The translations under genes and the position numbers were made by a program. From contig NZ_JQNF01000010.1 of NCBI RefSeq assembly GCF_000745125.1, positions 248,001 through 312,000 of the forward strand: a DNA stretch of 64,000 nucleotides, written 5' to 3'. Numbering within the stretch: the first letter of the stretch is position 1; every line of letters begins with the position of its first letter. A model generated the notes under the pieces. That model made no database searches. It had not been told where the DNA came from and saw nothing but the letters and a program-made list of their open reading frames with translations. Positions 16,883-25,235 of the stretch are shown here, piece after piece. The stretch is from Carnobacterium jeotgali MS3. Its GTDB lineage: Bacteria; Bacillota; Bacilli; Lactobacillales; Carnobacteriaceae.

Positions 16883-17248
16883 TTAAATGCCTTTATCTAC
16901 AAATACAGGAGCCCGTTTAACCGACACATAGTTATCTCTGACTTGATTTTTTTTATTGATTTGTTTCATTTTATTCATTAAGCTTGTTTTTTCTCTGCGA
17001 ATCGTCGCAATCATTTGTTGTTGTTTCGGAATGATTACAGTAAGAAGTTGTTTTTCAACTGAAGTGTACTGAAAAGCCCCATCTTCACTTAACTGTTGTT
17101 CAATTTTTTTTAGCTGATCCATATTTTGTTCATTCTCAGATATCAGTGTCACGGCTTCTTCTGCACTGCCATTCCATGAATCCAGTAAAGATTTAATGTT
17201 TTGCAATACATCCGTTCGAAGTTTAGCCCATTGAGTATCAGTTGTCAT
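16883..17248 (-). CDS. fliT: Probable FliT-like flagellar chaperone
   Basis: This 121-residue, mostly helical, charged protein lies between fliD and fliS, the position of FliT, the chaperone of the filament cap FliD. I start it at the ATG at 17246-17248 with AAAGGAG eight bases upstream; the longer frame begins inside that site. Visible features are amphipathic helices (WAKLRTDVLQNIKSLLDSW and the region of KKIEQQLSED) and a basic C-terminal part. FliT proteins diverge strongly, so the assignment is by position, size and helical character. Confidence 0.65.
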   Translation of the reverse strand: MTTDTQWAKLRTDVLQNIKSLLDSWNGSAEEAVTLISENEQNMDQLKKIEQQLSEDGAFQYTSVEKQLLTVIIPKQQQMIATIRREKTSLMNKMKQINKKNQVRDNYVSVKRAPVFVDKGI

Positions 17249-17281
17249 AGTGAGCACTCCTTTCTTAAATTCTTATAAAAT

Positions 17282-18775
17282 CTATTTAGTTGTACTAAAT
17301 TGACTTTGCAAGTAAGCTAGTTGCGATTCTGCTTCCATCATCGCCGTATCCAACCGAGTAAACATCGCAACATAATTTTCACGTTTCTTCACTAAACGCT
17401 CATTGAACTTTGTGATACTGCTAGAAAGATCTTTTAATGATTTATCATAGGTTTCAGATTTTGTCGCAATAATCCCAGTCTTTTCTGAAATATACGTGTC
17501 TATTAATGAACGCATTTTTTGAGCCATACCGACTTCGGTTTCAGTGGTTATAGTCGTTGGATCACCATTTTCATCTACTCCTGTTGTTTCAGTTGAAGTA
17601 GTTTGGAACAACATTTTTTTTACCGCTGTTGGATCATCTGCTAATGCCGTTTTCAATTTCTCTGTATCAAGTGAGGCCTTACCATATCGATCTACTGAAA
17701 TACCCACTGCTTCTAAGTTATTGTATGCAGCATTTCCAGTATTTGCGGCTCCAGTCATTAAAGAACGCAAACTTGATTGTAACCGCATCAAAGAACTGTC
17801 CCCAACTAATGCCCCAGTAGTATTACCTTCAGCAGAAGGATCGCCAACATCTAATTGATCACCAATAAAATCTAAAGTTGAATTGTATTGATCTACAAAA
17901 GATTGAAATGCTGTAACCGTACTGTCAGTATCTTCTTTAATCCCAATTGTGACGGGTTTTAAGGCTTCCGTCACGCCTTTCAACTCAATAGTTAGACCTT
18001 CTACAGCATCTGTAATGCTGTTGGTATCACGTATCATTTTAATACCATCTATTGTGAGTTCAGCCGATTGCCCTTCGACTTTTGAAAATTTACCGGATCC
18101 AAAACCTAATGCTTCCGCCATACTACCTTTTACAGGATCAGTTCCATTTTCAACAGTTAAATCACCGTCAAATGTCATATTGCGTGCACCCATTTTGCTA
18201 TCTGTCATGATGATACGATTATCAACGATTTTTGCTTCTATACCCGAATTTTTTGAGACTTCATTGATTTTTCCTACGATATCTTTTAAACTATCTTCTT
18301 TTGAGATTTTAATATTAAAGCCACCAGTAGTTGGTTTACCATCTACTTCGGGACCAGCATTTTCTTGATTTATAATTGTAAACGTACCGCTCAATCCAAG
18401 ACTGTCTTTAATACTTGTACCTATAGCTGAATTGATTATGCCTGATGTCGCTTGGGTTGAAGTTGCTAATTTAGTTACTTCAATGCTATAGTTGCTTGCT
18501 GCCGAATCCGTATTTGCTGTAATAGCCACCTTAGATTCATCACTTGATGTCGTTGTTTTTGATTGAAATGTTTTATCTTCTCCAAGAGTCCCTAATTTCT
18601 CAAATAAACTATCTAATCGTGTATTTATATCTTTCCAAGCATTTTTTTCTGCTGTAATGCTTGTTTGTTTATTTGTATATTGAACAAGCTTACCAGATTC
18701 TGCTTGAATCATTGAGTCAATCGTTGCTGAATCTATTCCTGAATAAGACCCTAAAAAACTAATGCTGCCTGCCAT
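17282..18775 (-). CDS. fliD: Flagellar filament cap protein FliD (HAP2)
   Basis: FliD forms the cap under which flagellin folds at the filament tip. The 497-residue protein has the N-terminal motif SFLGSYSGIDSATIDSMIQAES, a central region with ELTIDGIKMIRDTNSITDAVEGLTIELKG near residue 235, and a C-terminal helical segment ending ESQLAYLQSQFS. These ends are the D0/D1 polymerisation parts. The central D2-D3 region, exposed at the tip, is variable as usual. It lies 4 bp after flaG. Confidence 0.96.
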   Translation of the reverse strand: MAGSISFLGSYSGIDSATIDSMIQAESGKLVQYTNKQTSITAEKNAWKDINTRLDSLFEKLGTLGEDKTFQSKTTTSSDESKVAITANTDSAASNYSIEVTKLATSTQATSGIINSAIGTSIKDSLGLSGTFTIINQENAGPEVDGKPTTGGFNIKISKEDSLKDIVGKINEVSKNSGIEAKIVDNRIIMTDSKMGARNMTFDGDLTVENGTDPVKGSMAEALGFGSGKFSKVEGQSAELTIDGIKMIRDTNSITDAVEGLTIELKGVTEALKPVTIGIKEDTDSTVTAFQSFVDQYNSTLDFIGDQLDVGDPSAEGNTTGALVGDSSLMRLQSSLRSLMTGAANTGNAAYNNLEAVGISVDRYGKASLDTEKLKTALADDPTAVKKMLFQTTSTETTGVDENGDPTTITTETEVGMAQKMRSLIDTYISEKTGIIATKSETYDKSLKDLSSSITKFNERLVKKRENYVAMFTRLDTAMMEAESQLAYLQSQFSTTK

Positions 18776-18779
18776 ACTT

Positions 18780-19151
18780 TCACTCCTTTCGATCTACTAT
18801 TATTCCTGCCATGTTCCAAATACCCGCAATAACGTCAAGCATTTTTTCTGGTGGAATTTCTTTTACTACTTCTTCTGTTTGTTTGTCGACCAATCTAACA
18901 ACTGTTCTGCCTGTACCTTCATGGATTTTAAAATCAAACTGAATGTTTAACCCCAATAAAAATTGATTGGCTTTTTCTATCGATTTCTCTAATTCTTCAT
19001 GAGAAATTCCAGTAATTCCATCAATGTTTTTAGTCTCTGATTTACTTTTATTTTCTATTGAACTATATTTTTGAACAGTAGACTGCCTAATTGTACTTGA
19101 TTCAATCGGACGAATCTGAAGAGATTTAGTGACAGCTTGTATAATATCCAT
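18780..19151 (-). CDS. flaG: FlaG-family protein
   Basis: FlaG proteins influence filament length and are commonly encoded before fliD. The start is the ATG at 19149-19151, about nine bases after CGGAG; the TTG further upstream would touch that site. The 123-residue protein has a variable N-terminal half and the conserved C-terminal pattern LNIQFDFKIHEGTGRTVVRLVDKQTEEVVKEIPPEKML. No SigD site was found directly before it, so it may be read through from the hag2 unit past the terminator at 19196-19223, or use a weak promoter I cannot identify. Confidence 0.88.
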   Translation of the reverse strand: MDIIQAVTKSLQIRPIESSTIRQSTVQKYSSIENKSKSETKNIDGITGISHEELEKSIEKANQFLLGLNIQFDFKIHEGTGRTVVRLVDKQTEEVVKEIPPEKMLDVIAGIWNMAGIIVDRKE

Positions 19152-19195
19152 ACCTGACAACTCCGTTTCTCGACATCGTATAGCTTACTATAAAT

Positions 19196-19223
19196 AAAAA
19201 GCCGGCACAATGCCGGCTTTTTA
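19196..19223 (-). terminator. Terminator after the second flagellin gene
   Basis: GCCGGC (19201-19206) and GCCGGC (19212-19217) pair with flanking A and T runs; the minus strand reads through GCCGGC, loop ATTGT and GCCGGC into TTTTT. It is a strong GC-rich hairpin with a T tract 28 bp after the flagellin stop, between hag2 and flaG. Confidence 0.85.
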
Positions 19224-19250
19224 TTGTGCTTCAAAGTTTTTATGCAATTA

Positions 19251-20114
19251 TTATTGCAATAATTGTAATACACCTTGAGGCATTTGATTAGCTTGTGCCA
19301 ACATTGCTGTTGAAGCTTGAGAAAGAATATTTGATTTAGTAAAGCTCATCATTTCTTCAGCCATGTCTACATCAGTAATGCGAGAATTCGCTTCTGATAA
19401 GTTTTCTTTTGTTGTAGCTAAGTTAGAAACTGTGTGGTCTAAACGGTTTTGAGTAGCTCCTAAGTTTGCACGTTCTGTTGAAACTGATTTGATTGCATCA
19501 TCTAACTTACCAATAACCGCATCAAAAGCAGCTGGTGTAGTTACAGTACTTACATCTAATTTATCAGTTATTGCTCCAGCCGCATCAACTGTTCCAATTT
19601 TTAGTGAAGCTGATGTCATATCTGCAACTTTCAATGTAATATCTTGTTCTTTATTAGCTCCAATTTGGAATGTAAAACTACTTCCTTCAGTTGCAACCGC
19701 TTCTTTCAACAACTTTTTACCGTTAAATTCTGTTTGGTTAGCGATACGATCTACTTCTAATGTTAGAGAATCCATTTCTTTTTGAATAGCGCCTCTGTCT
19801 TCAGTAGTATTGGTATCATTTTTTGCTTGAACAGCTAAGTCACGCATACGGTTTAAAATGCTGTGTGTTTCTGTTAATCCACCTTCAGCTGTTTGAATTA
19901 ATGAAATACCATCCTGTGCATTACGTGAAGCTTGTGTCATACCACTAATTTGATTTTTCATTTTTTCTGAGATTGCTAAACCTGCTGCGTCATCCCCAGC
20001 TTTGTTGATACGTAGACCTGATGATAATTTAGCTAATGAGCTACTTTTTGAAGCATTAGCTGATGTTAATTGAGAGTAAGTATTCATTGCTGCTGTATTT
20101 GTATTGATTCTCAT
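19251..20114 (-). CDS. hag: Flagellin (second copy)
   Basis: Flagellin is the exported filament subunit. This 287-residue protein has the D0/D1 N-terminus MRINTNTAAMNTYSQL and the C-terminus ending QMPQGVLQLLQ. Residues 1-103 and the last 77 residues are identical to the neighbouring flagellin (20258-21136); only the middle (about 104-210) differs. The variable central domain is short, so the filament surface domain is minimal. It has its own SigD promoter at 20162-20188 and terminator at 19196-19223, so it is probably a single-gene transcript. Confidence 0.97.
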   Translation of the reverse strand: MRINTNTAAMNTYSQLTSANASKSSSLAKLSSGLRINKAGDDAAGLAISEKMKNQISGMTQASRNAQDGISLIQTAEGGLTETHSILNRMRDLAVQAKNDTNTTEDRGAIQKEMDSLTLEVDRIANQTEFNGKKLLKEAVATEGSSFTFQIGANKEQDITLKVADMTSASLKIGTVDAAGAITDKLDVSTVTTPAAFDAVIGKLDDAIKSVSTERANLGATQNRLDHTVSNLATTKENLSEANSRITDVDMAEEMMSFTKSNILSQASTAMLAQANQMPQGVLQLLQ

Positions 20115-20161
20115 AATTGTATTTCCTCCTAATGTTAATTTTTTTTGTTTCTTCTTTGTCT

Positions 20162-20188
20162 ATATCGGTTCATTTGTAAGTTTCTTAA
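20162..20188 (-). promoter_or_regulatory. SigD (sigma-28) promoter of the second flagellin gene
   Basis: On the minus strand TTAA (20185-20188), 15 bases and ACCGATAT (20162-20169). Spacing and boxes match the other three SigD sites in this window and the Firmicute SigD consensus TAAA-N15-GCCGATAT. It lies 48 bp before the start codon. Confidence 0.85.
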
Positions 20189-20195
20189 TAGTGAA

Positions 20196-20232
20196 TAAAA
20201 AAAGTTGAAATAAAATTAATTATTTCAACTTT
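20196..20232 (-). terminator. Terminator after the first flagellin gene
   Basis: AAAGTTGAAATA (20201-20212) and TATTTCAACTTT (20221-20232) form a perfect 12-bp stem with an 8-base loop, followed on the minus strand by a run of seven T. It lies 26 bp after the first flagellin's stop and directly upstream of the second flagellin's SigD promoter, so the two genes are insulated from each other. Confidence 0.88.
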
Positions 20233-20257
20233 CAAGTCAACCAGCTAAATCAAACTA

Positions 20258-21136
20258 TTATTGTAATAATTGTAGAACGCCTTGAGGCATTTGATTAGCT
20301 TGTGCCAACATTGCTGTTGAAGCTTGAGAAAGAATATTTGATTTAGTAAAGCTCATCATTTCTTCAGCCATGTCTACATCAGTAATGCGAGAATTAGCTT
20401 CTGATAAGTTTTCTTTTGTTGTAGCTAAGTTAGAAACTGTGTGGTCTAAACGGTTTTGAGTAGCTCCTAAGTTTGCACGTTCTGTTGATACTTTGCTAAT
20501 AGCAGTATCAATTGTACCAATAACCGTATCAAATTCTCCTGCTGTAATACCCACCTTTGAAACGTCTAAAGGCACTGCAGTAGCTCCAACTGCAGCTGAG
20601 TCAATTCCTAAACTTTTTGCGGTCATATTTTTTATATCTAATGTAATATCTTGTCCTTTATTTGCTCCAATCTGAAAAGTAAATTTAGTGTCAGCTGCTG
20701 TCGCTGCGCCAGTAGTGTCTTTTGCTGTTAACAATGATTTACCATTAAATTCTGTTTGATTAGCAATACGATCTATTTCTGATGTTAATGAATTCATTTC
20801 TTTTTGGATAGCGCCTCTGTCATCATCTGTATTTGTATCATTTTTAGCTTGAACAGCTAAGTCACGCATACGGTTTAATATACTATGAGTTTCTGTTAAT
20901 CCACCTTCAGCTGTTTGAATTAATGAAATACCATCCTGTGCATTACGTGAAGCTTGTGTCATACCACTAATTTGATTTTTCATTTTTTCTGAGATTGCTA
21001 AACCTGCTGCGTCATCCCCAGCTTTGTTGATACGTAGACCTGATGATAATTTAGCTAATGAGCTACTTTTTGAAGCATTAGCTGATGTTAATTGAGAGTA
21101 AGTATTCATTGCTGCTGTATTTGTATTGATTCTCAT
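20258..21136 (-). CDS. hag: Flagellin (first copy)
   Basis: This is the promoter-proximal flagellin, 292 residues from the ATG at 21134-21136, which has GGAGGAAATACAATT upstream. The longer in-frame ATG at 21205 falls inside the SigD promoter and is rejected. It has the same 103-residue N-terminus and 77-residue C-terminus as the second copy; the middle diverges, including an alanine/threonine-rich insert (TAKDTTGAATAADTK). The identical ends are what allows co-polymerisation and FliS binding; whether both are used in one filament cannot be told from sequence. Confidence 0.97.
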   Translation of the reverse strand: MRINTNTAAMNTYSQLTSANASKSSSLAKLSSGLRINKAGDDAAGLAISEKMKNQISGMTQASRNAQDGISLIQTAEGGLTETHSILNRMRDLAVQAKNDTNTDDDRGAIQKEMNSLTSEIDRIANQTEFNGKSLLTAKDTTGAATAADTKFTFQIGANKGQDITLDIKNMTAKSLGIDSAAVGATAVPLDVSKVGITAGEFDTVIGTIDTAISKVSTERANLGATQNRLDHTVSNLATTKENLSEANSRITDVDMAEEMMSFTKSNILSQASTAMLAQANQMPQGVLQLLQ

Positions 21137-21188
21137 AATTGTATTTCCTCCTAAAGTCATTTTGTGAAGGAGTTGCCTTCTATCTCTT

Positions 21189-21215
21189 ATATCGGCATGT
21201 TTCATTATCTGTTAA
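21189..21215 (-). promoter_or_regulatory. SigD (sigma-28) promoter of the first flagellin gene
   Basis: On the minus strand TTAA (21212-21215), 15 bases and GCCGATAT (21189-21196), an exact match to the SigD -10 consensus. It lies about 53 bp before the flagellin start codon and fixes that start, since the longer reading frame would begin within it. Confidence 0.9.
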
Positions 21216-21413
21216 GCTTATTTTTCACTTTCGTAAGTTTCTTTCAAAAACAATTCTAACGCTACTATAATAGAATCTATTTACATATCGTAGGAAAATT
21301 CGCTATTATTTATTTATTTTCTGAACTATCTTCATGATTCTTTTAAAATAAAACAACACCAGTGCTATTATTAAGCACATACAAATGTTAAATGAAAGGT
21401 TTTGTGAAATATA

Positions 21414-21801
21414 ATGGCAATTCATACATCTTATGTAGCTGTACTAGCAATTCCTATTTCTTTTTCTGATTCAGCTATATTAATTCCAATTTAAACGACG
21501 ATGATTGCAGCAATTTATAAGGATTATGACCGAGAAATTTCACAAGAATTTTTACTTAGAGCTGCAGAAGCTACAAAAAGTTTCTACAATCGAAAAAGTG
21601 TTGCAAATAATCTATTTAAAATGATTCTTGGCGTTGGAACTGTATAAATGCTAGTGTTGAAGTAACATTTGCTGAAGCAATAGGATTCGGAATAGCTAAT
21701 ACTTTCGAAAAAAGATTGTGATGATAAATTCCTGGATATATTAGAAGGTTTAAAGGTTATTGGGTTAAACTTTAAAACGAAAAGCATAATATACAACTAA
21801 T
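21414..21801 (+). pseudogene. Remnant of a DUF697 domain protein (C-terminal part)
   Basis: The plus strand here encodes fragments that read, across stops and small deletions, like the C-terminal DUF697 domain attached to Era-like GTPases: IPISFSDSAILIPI, stop, TTMIAAIYKDYDREIS, then NNLFKMILGVGT, a short deletion, then INASVEVTFAEAIGFGIANTFEK and two stops. The N-terminal GTPase part is absent. It is opposite in strand to all surrounding flagellar genes and lies in the 740-bp gap between the first flagellin gene and flgL. I recognise the domain from its pattern; a profile search is needed to confirm it. Confidence 0.6.
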
Positions 21802-21860
21802 GGTTCTATAATCTTTCCTTGATTAATTTTGATATATAACTTAATTAGTTTAAACTCTTC

Positions 21861-21888
21861 AAAAAAAAGACTATCTTATAGATAGTCT
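21861..21888 (-). terminator. Terminator overlapping the end of flgL
   Basis: GACTATCT (21869-21876) and AGATAGTC (21880-21887) form a stem whose upstream arm is the last codons of flgL; on the minus strand it runs into eight T. It ends the flgM-flgN-flgK-flgL transcript before the flagellin genes. Confidence 0.8.
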
Positions 21889-22799
21889 AGTATGCTTGTG
21901 TCTAATATTTTGGTTCCCATGGATAAGGCTGCTTGATAAGCTGATTTTTCCATCGTAAATTGCATGTATTTCTCAGCTAAATCAATATCTTGATTTTCAG
22001 ATAACATTGTTTTAAGGTTTAATTTTTCGCTGTCATTGCGTTCTAATGTTGCAGTTAGACGATTAAAGATAGAACCTGTTTTTGAACGATTAGAAACCAC
22101 ATTTTCAATTTCTTGATCTGCTCTACCTAATAATCCAGACAACTTTTCTGTATCGTCTTCATCTAGAGCTTTTAGCACATCAGAAAAGAAAGTTCCTAAA
22201 TTATCTGATCCATCCGCATTTTGTGCATTCATAAAATTACGGCCATCTGTACTTAATTCCACCGAAACACCTGGTGCAATTTCACGTGACAAGTTCCCAT
22301 TACCTTTAACTGTTCCAGTATAAGTAATCCCAGTAATTTCTCCAGCATCATCTTTGTCAATTGCAAAAGGTTTATCAGTGGTATTCATTCCTGCGAAAAC
22401 ATAGCGTCCACCAAAGTTGGTATTCAATGCATCAACGGTTCCTTGAATTTCTGATTCAATCTCTGCTTTATTCGCTTGGCGATCTTCATGGCTTAATGTG
22501 CCATTGGCTGAGTATTGAATCAGTGTTTTAATGCGTTGCATCGATTCTGTCGCACTGCTTAAAGCAGAATCTTGTACATTGGTCCATTGGATGGCATCAT
22601 TAATGGTTGTTTTGTATTGATCGTTTTGAATGATTGAATTGTTTAAATCCAAAATTTTGGAAACTTTTAAGGGATCGTCGGAAGGTTTGCTGACTTCCTT
22701 TAATGTTGATAATTGATTTTGGTATTTCATTACATTTGATGTGTTAGCTGAAAGGTTACGTAAAAAACTTTTCGACATTAACGAATCGGTTACTCTCAT
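21876..22799 (-). CDS. flgL: Flagellar hook-filament junction protein FlgL (HAP3)
   Basis: FlgL is the second junction protein, joining FlgK to flagellin. The 307-residue protein has the flagellin-like N-terminus MRVTDSLMSKSFLRNLSANTSNVMKYQNQL with STLKEVSKPSDDPLKVSKIL, and the paired C-terminal helix DIDLAEKYMQFTMEKSAYQAALSMGTKIL. Length is typical. It starts 3 bp after flgK; its last codons form part of the terminator stem at 21861-21888. Confidence 0.96.
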   Translation of the reverse strand: MRVTDSLMSKSFLRNLSANTSNVMKYQNQLSTLKEVSKPSDDPLKVSKILDLNNSIIQNDQYKTTINDAIQWTNVQDSALSSATESMQRIKTLIQYSANGTLSHEDRQANKAEIESEIQGTVDALNTNFGGRYVFAGMNTTDKPFAIDKDDAGEITGITYTGTVKGNGNLSREIAPGVSVELSTDGRNFMNAQNADGSDNLGTFFSDVLKALDEDDTEKLSGLLGRADQEIENVVSNRSKTGSIFNRLTATLERNDSEKLNLKTMLSENQDIDLAEKYMQFTMEKSAYQAALSMGTKILDTSILDYL

Positions 22800-22802
22800 T
22801 TA

Positions 22803-24236
22803 TTATACCCCCGTCCGATTGATTAGCGTATCTAGCATCTCTGAAACAACTGAAATGATGCGAGAATTCGCTTCAAAAGCACTTTGATAAGTAATCGTAT
22901 TGGTTACTTCTTCATTGATTGAAACTCCTGAAACAGAATCTCTACGCGCTTCAAGCAAACTTACTAAGCTTCCTTGACTGTCTACCATATTATCGGATTG
23001 TTGTTTCACGATTCCCATTTGCGTAACACTATCGTTATAAGCACCAGCTACTGTTGATCCGCCTACTTGATTTTTAATTGTCATCGTATCTGGGTCGTAT
23101 TCGATTCCTGATGGATCAACAGGGTAACCTAACTTTGTATTTTGCAATGAAGCAATCGCTTGAGCGCGTGTTCCATCTCCGCCTACAACTGTTTCAATAT
23201 TTTTTCCGGCATTAATTTTAGAAACATCATTTAAGATTTCTTTATTCACTTGGATAGAAGCAGCATAATTTCCATCTACAGTTTCACTAAGGTCAAAGAA
23301 GTCTGTACCTTTTCCACCGTCACTATGTACTTTATTTACTGCTGTTGCAAAAGTATAAGCTAATTCATTTAGATCTTGTTTTTTAACGTCAATTTCTACT
23401 AAGGCTTCTTGTGAACCTTTGATAGTACCTGACTTGATTTCAATGGTTGTATCATTTACTTTCAATTGTCCTGCCGTTGTAGCTGCAGTATCAACTGTTA
23501 GATTGTTAATCTTATCTTCTGTTAAAACCGGTTGTCCGCCAACACTGACGCTGACACGGTTAAATTTATCGTAAGTTGCTTCAACTCCAGCAATACTCGA
23601 CAACTCGCTTAGAATTTTATCTTGTTGGTCTAATAAATCATTCGGTGCTTGTCCTTGAGAGGTCATATTAAAAATTTGTTTATTCAATGAATCCAATTGT
23701 GTGACTTTTGAGTTGAAATCTAACACATTTTTCTCTATATCTTGAACGGTACCTTTATGAAGATTGTCGATTTGATTTGACATATGGTGTAACGTATCCG
23801 TAAACGTTTCTGAGTTTTGAGCCACCATTGTTTTAGCAGTCGCAAGTTCTGGGTTAGAGCCTAGGTAAGTCCAAGAAGCAAAAACTTTGCTCAAGTTATT
23901 GTTTAGTCCCGTTGTAGAAGGCTCATTAAAGATTCCTTCTAATTGGCCTAGAACATCCGATTTTTGATTATACATTTCTAAAGAAGAGTTTTCATTTCTT
24001 AATTGGTTATTCACGTATGGATCCACGATACGGTCAATCGAAGCAATTCTGACTCCTGTACCAAGTTGGCCGATTCCTCCAAGAGTATAAGGATTGTCTG
24101 CTACCATAGTGACTTTTTGTCTAGAGTAACCTTCAGTATTCGCATTCGAGATATTGTGACTGGTTGTTTGTAACGCTGATTGTTGCACCAGTAATCCTTT
24201 GGTTGCGTTGTTTAATGTTCCGAATAAACCTGACAT
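22803..24236 (-). CDS. flgK: Flagellar hook-filament junction protein FlgK (HAP1)
   Basis: FlgK is the first hook-associated junction protein. The 477-residue protein begins SGLFGTLNNATKGLLVQQSALQTTSHNISNANTEGYSRQ, diagnostic of FlgK, with GQLGTGVRIASIDRIVDPYVNNQLR following, and ends SINEEVTNTITYQSAFEANSRIISVVSEMLDTLI. Its chaperone FlgN is encoded directly upstream (12 bp gap) and flgL directly downstream. Confidence 0.97.
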   Translation of the reverse strand: MSGLFGTLNNATKGLLVQQSALQTTSHNISNANTEGYSRQKVTMVADNPYTLGGIGQLGTGVRIASIDRIVDPYVNNQLRNENSSLEMYNQKSDVLGQLEGIFNEPSTTGLNNNLSKVFASWTYLGSNPELATAKTMVAQNSETFTDTLHHMSNQIDNLHKGTVQDIEKNVLDFNSKVTQLDSLNKQIFNMTSQGQAPNDLLDQQDKILSELSSIAGVEATYDKFNRVSVSVGGQPVLTEDKINNLTVDTAATTAGQLKVNDTTIEIKSGTIKGSQEALVEIDVKKQDLNELAYTFATAVNKVHSDGGKGTDFFDLSETVDGNYAASIQVNKEILNDVSKINAGKNIETVVGGDGTRAQAIASLQNTKLGYPVDPSGIEYDPDTMTIKNQVGGSTVAGAYNDSVTQMGIVKQQSDNMVDSQGSLVSLLEARRDSVSGVSINEEVTNTITYQSAFEANSRIISVVSEMLDTLINRTGV

Positions 24237-24248
24237 TCTTTCACCTCA

Positions 24249-24617
24249 TTATAGGGATTGGTCAATAATATTGGCTTGCTGTGTGGCACTAAAATCTCCC
24301 TGTTTGGAGTAAGTAGAACCACCTTTGTTAACCCCTTTAGTAATAGCTTCCATCACCATTTCTTGGTAATTGATTGCTTGCTGCGTCAGAGTTAAGTTCG
24401 TTTGTTGCAAGTTTTTAATGTCTTCTACCACTTGGCTAAGGTCTGATTTTTCTAGTCCTTCAGTTGATAAGGTAGGTAGAACAGCTAAAAAGGCTTGCTT
24501 TTTTTCTACAATAGCTTTTACTTTAGCACTATCATTTTTGATCAATGCTTGTTGTTCTTCCATTAGCACGTTCTTAAATTGCATTAACGTATCAAGTGCT
24601 GTCGCTTGTTTGGCCAT
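24249..24617 (-). CDS. flgN: FlgN-family export chaperone
   Basis: FlgN binds FlgK and FlgL before export. The 122-residue helical protein lies between flgM and flgK as in B. subtilis. It shows the family-like long helices, with LMQFKNVLMEEQQALIKNDSAKVKAIVEKKQAFLAVL early on and NLQQTNLTLTQQAINYQEMVMEAI in the middle. The start ATG shares one base with the flgM stop (TAATG), so translation is coupled. Confidence 0.88.
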   Translation of the reverse strand: MAKQATALDTLMQFKNVLMEEQQALIKNDSAKVKAIVEKKQAFLAVLPTLSTEGLEKSDLSQVVEDIKNLQQTNLTLTQQAINYQEMVMEAITKGVNKGGSTYSKQGDFSATQQANIIDQSL

Positions 24618-24919
24618 TATTCAGTGAACTCCCTTTGATTGTTCATTGCTTGCATCATGCCATTCGCAATTTTTTCGGGCGATACGGTATAAGTCCCGTT
24701 CAATACAGCTTTTTTAATAGCTTCGACATTCGGTGTCATAGCTGAAGATTCAGCTGATTTAGCTTTAGCAAGTTGTTTAGCAGCATCAGATATGTCAACC
24801 GTTACAGATTCTTCATTAACCGTTTCAGTCGTCTTAGCCAATCCTTTGCTGTGTGTATTTTCTTGGTTTTGGCGAACATTATTGACGTATTGGTTGTATC
24901 CATTATTTCCTATTTTCAT
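24617..24919 (-). CDS. flgM: Anti-sigma-28 factor FlgM
   Basis: FlgM holds SigD inactive until the hook is complete and it is exported. I start it at the ATG at 24917-24919 (MKIGNNGYNQYVNN, 100 residues), eight bases after AAAGGAG; the longer frame lacks a signal. The C-terminal half has the FlgM pattern VTVDISDAAKQLAKAKSAE followed by EAIKKAVLNGTYTVSPEKIANGMM. A SigD promoter at 25028-25054 drives it, giving the expected negative feedback loop. SigD itself is not in the window. Confidence 0.94.
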   Translation of the reverse strand: MKIGNNGYNQYVNNVRQNQENTHSKGLAKTTETVNEESVTVDISDAAKQLAKAKSAESSAMTPNVEAIKKAVLNGTYTVSPEKIANGMMQAMNNQREFTE

Positions 24920-25027
24920 TGGTGGTGCTCCTTTCTTATGCTTGGTTTCAATTTTTATCATCAGTAGGTTTGAGTAATTGATTTGAGTTATCTATGAGTT
25001 ATAGGCAATTTCTGCCTTACACGTTTA

Positions 25028-25054
25028 CTATCGGCAGTTTTTTTAGATACTTAA
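25028..25054 (-). promoter_or_regulatory. SigD (sigma-28) promoter of the flgM-flgN-flgK-flgL unit
   Basis: On the minus strand TTAA (25051-25054), 15 bases and GCCGATAG (25028-25035). It lies 108 bp before the flgM start codon. Boxes and spacing agree with the flagellin and mcp sites. Confidence 0.85.
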
Positions 25055-25157
25055 GCCTTTAAACCAAAAAAGCCATCTTTGATTTATTTATGTATATTTG
25101 TTATGAACTAGACTCTTCTATATTAGCGGTTGCTTTCCCACTATTCAAGAAAAATTA

Positions 25158-25190
25158 AAGAAACCAGAATAGTTTATTCTGACTTCTTTC
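25158..25190 (-). terminator. Terminator-like hairpin upstream of the flgM promoter
   Basis: AGAAACCAGAATA and TATTCTGACTTCT pair around a short loop, flanked by A- and T-rich runs on both sides. On the minus strand it reads into TTTCTTTAATTTTTC. Its sequence closely resembles the hairpin at 25437-25470, suggesting duplication. It would isolate the structured element (25236-25412) from flgM. Confidence 0.55.
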
Positions 25191-25235
25191 CCTTTTGGAC
25201 ACCTGATGAATTAGTTAATGGGTTAATAGGAGCAG

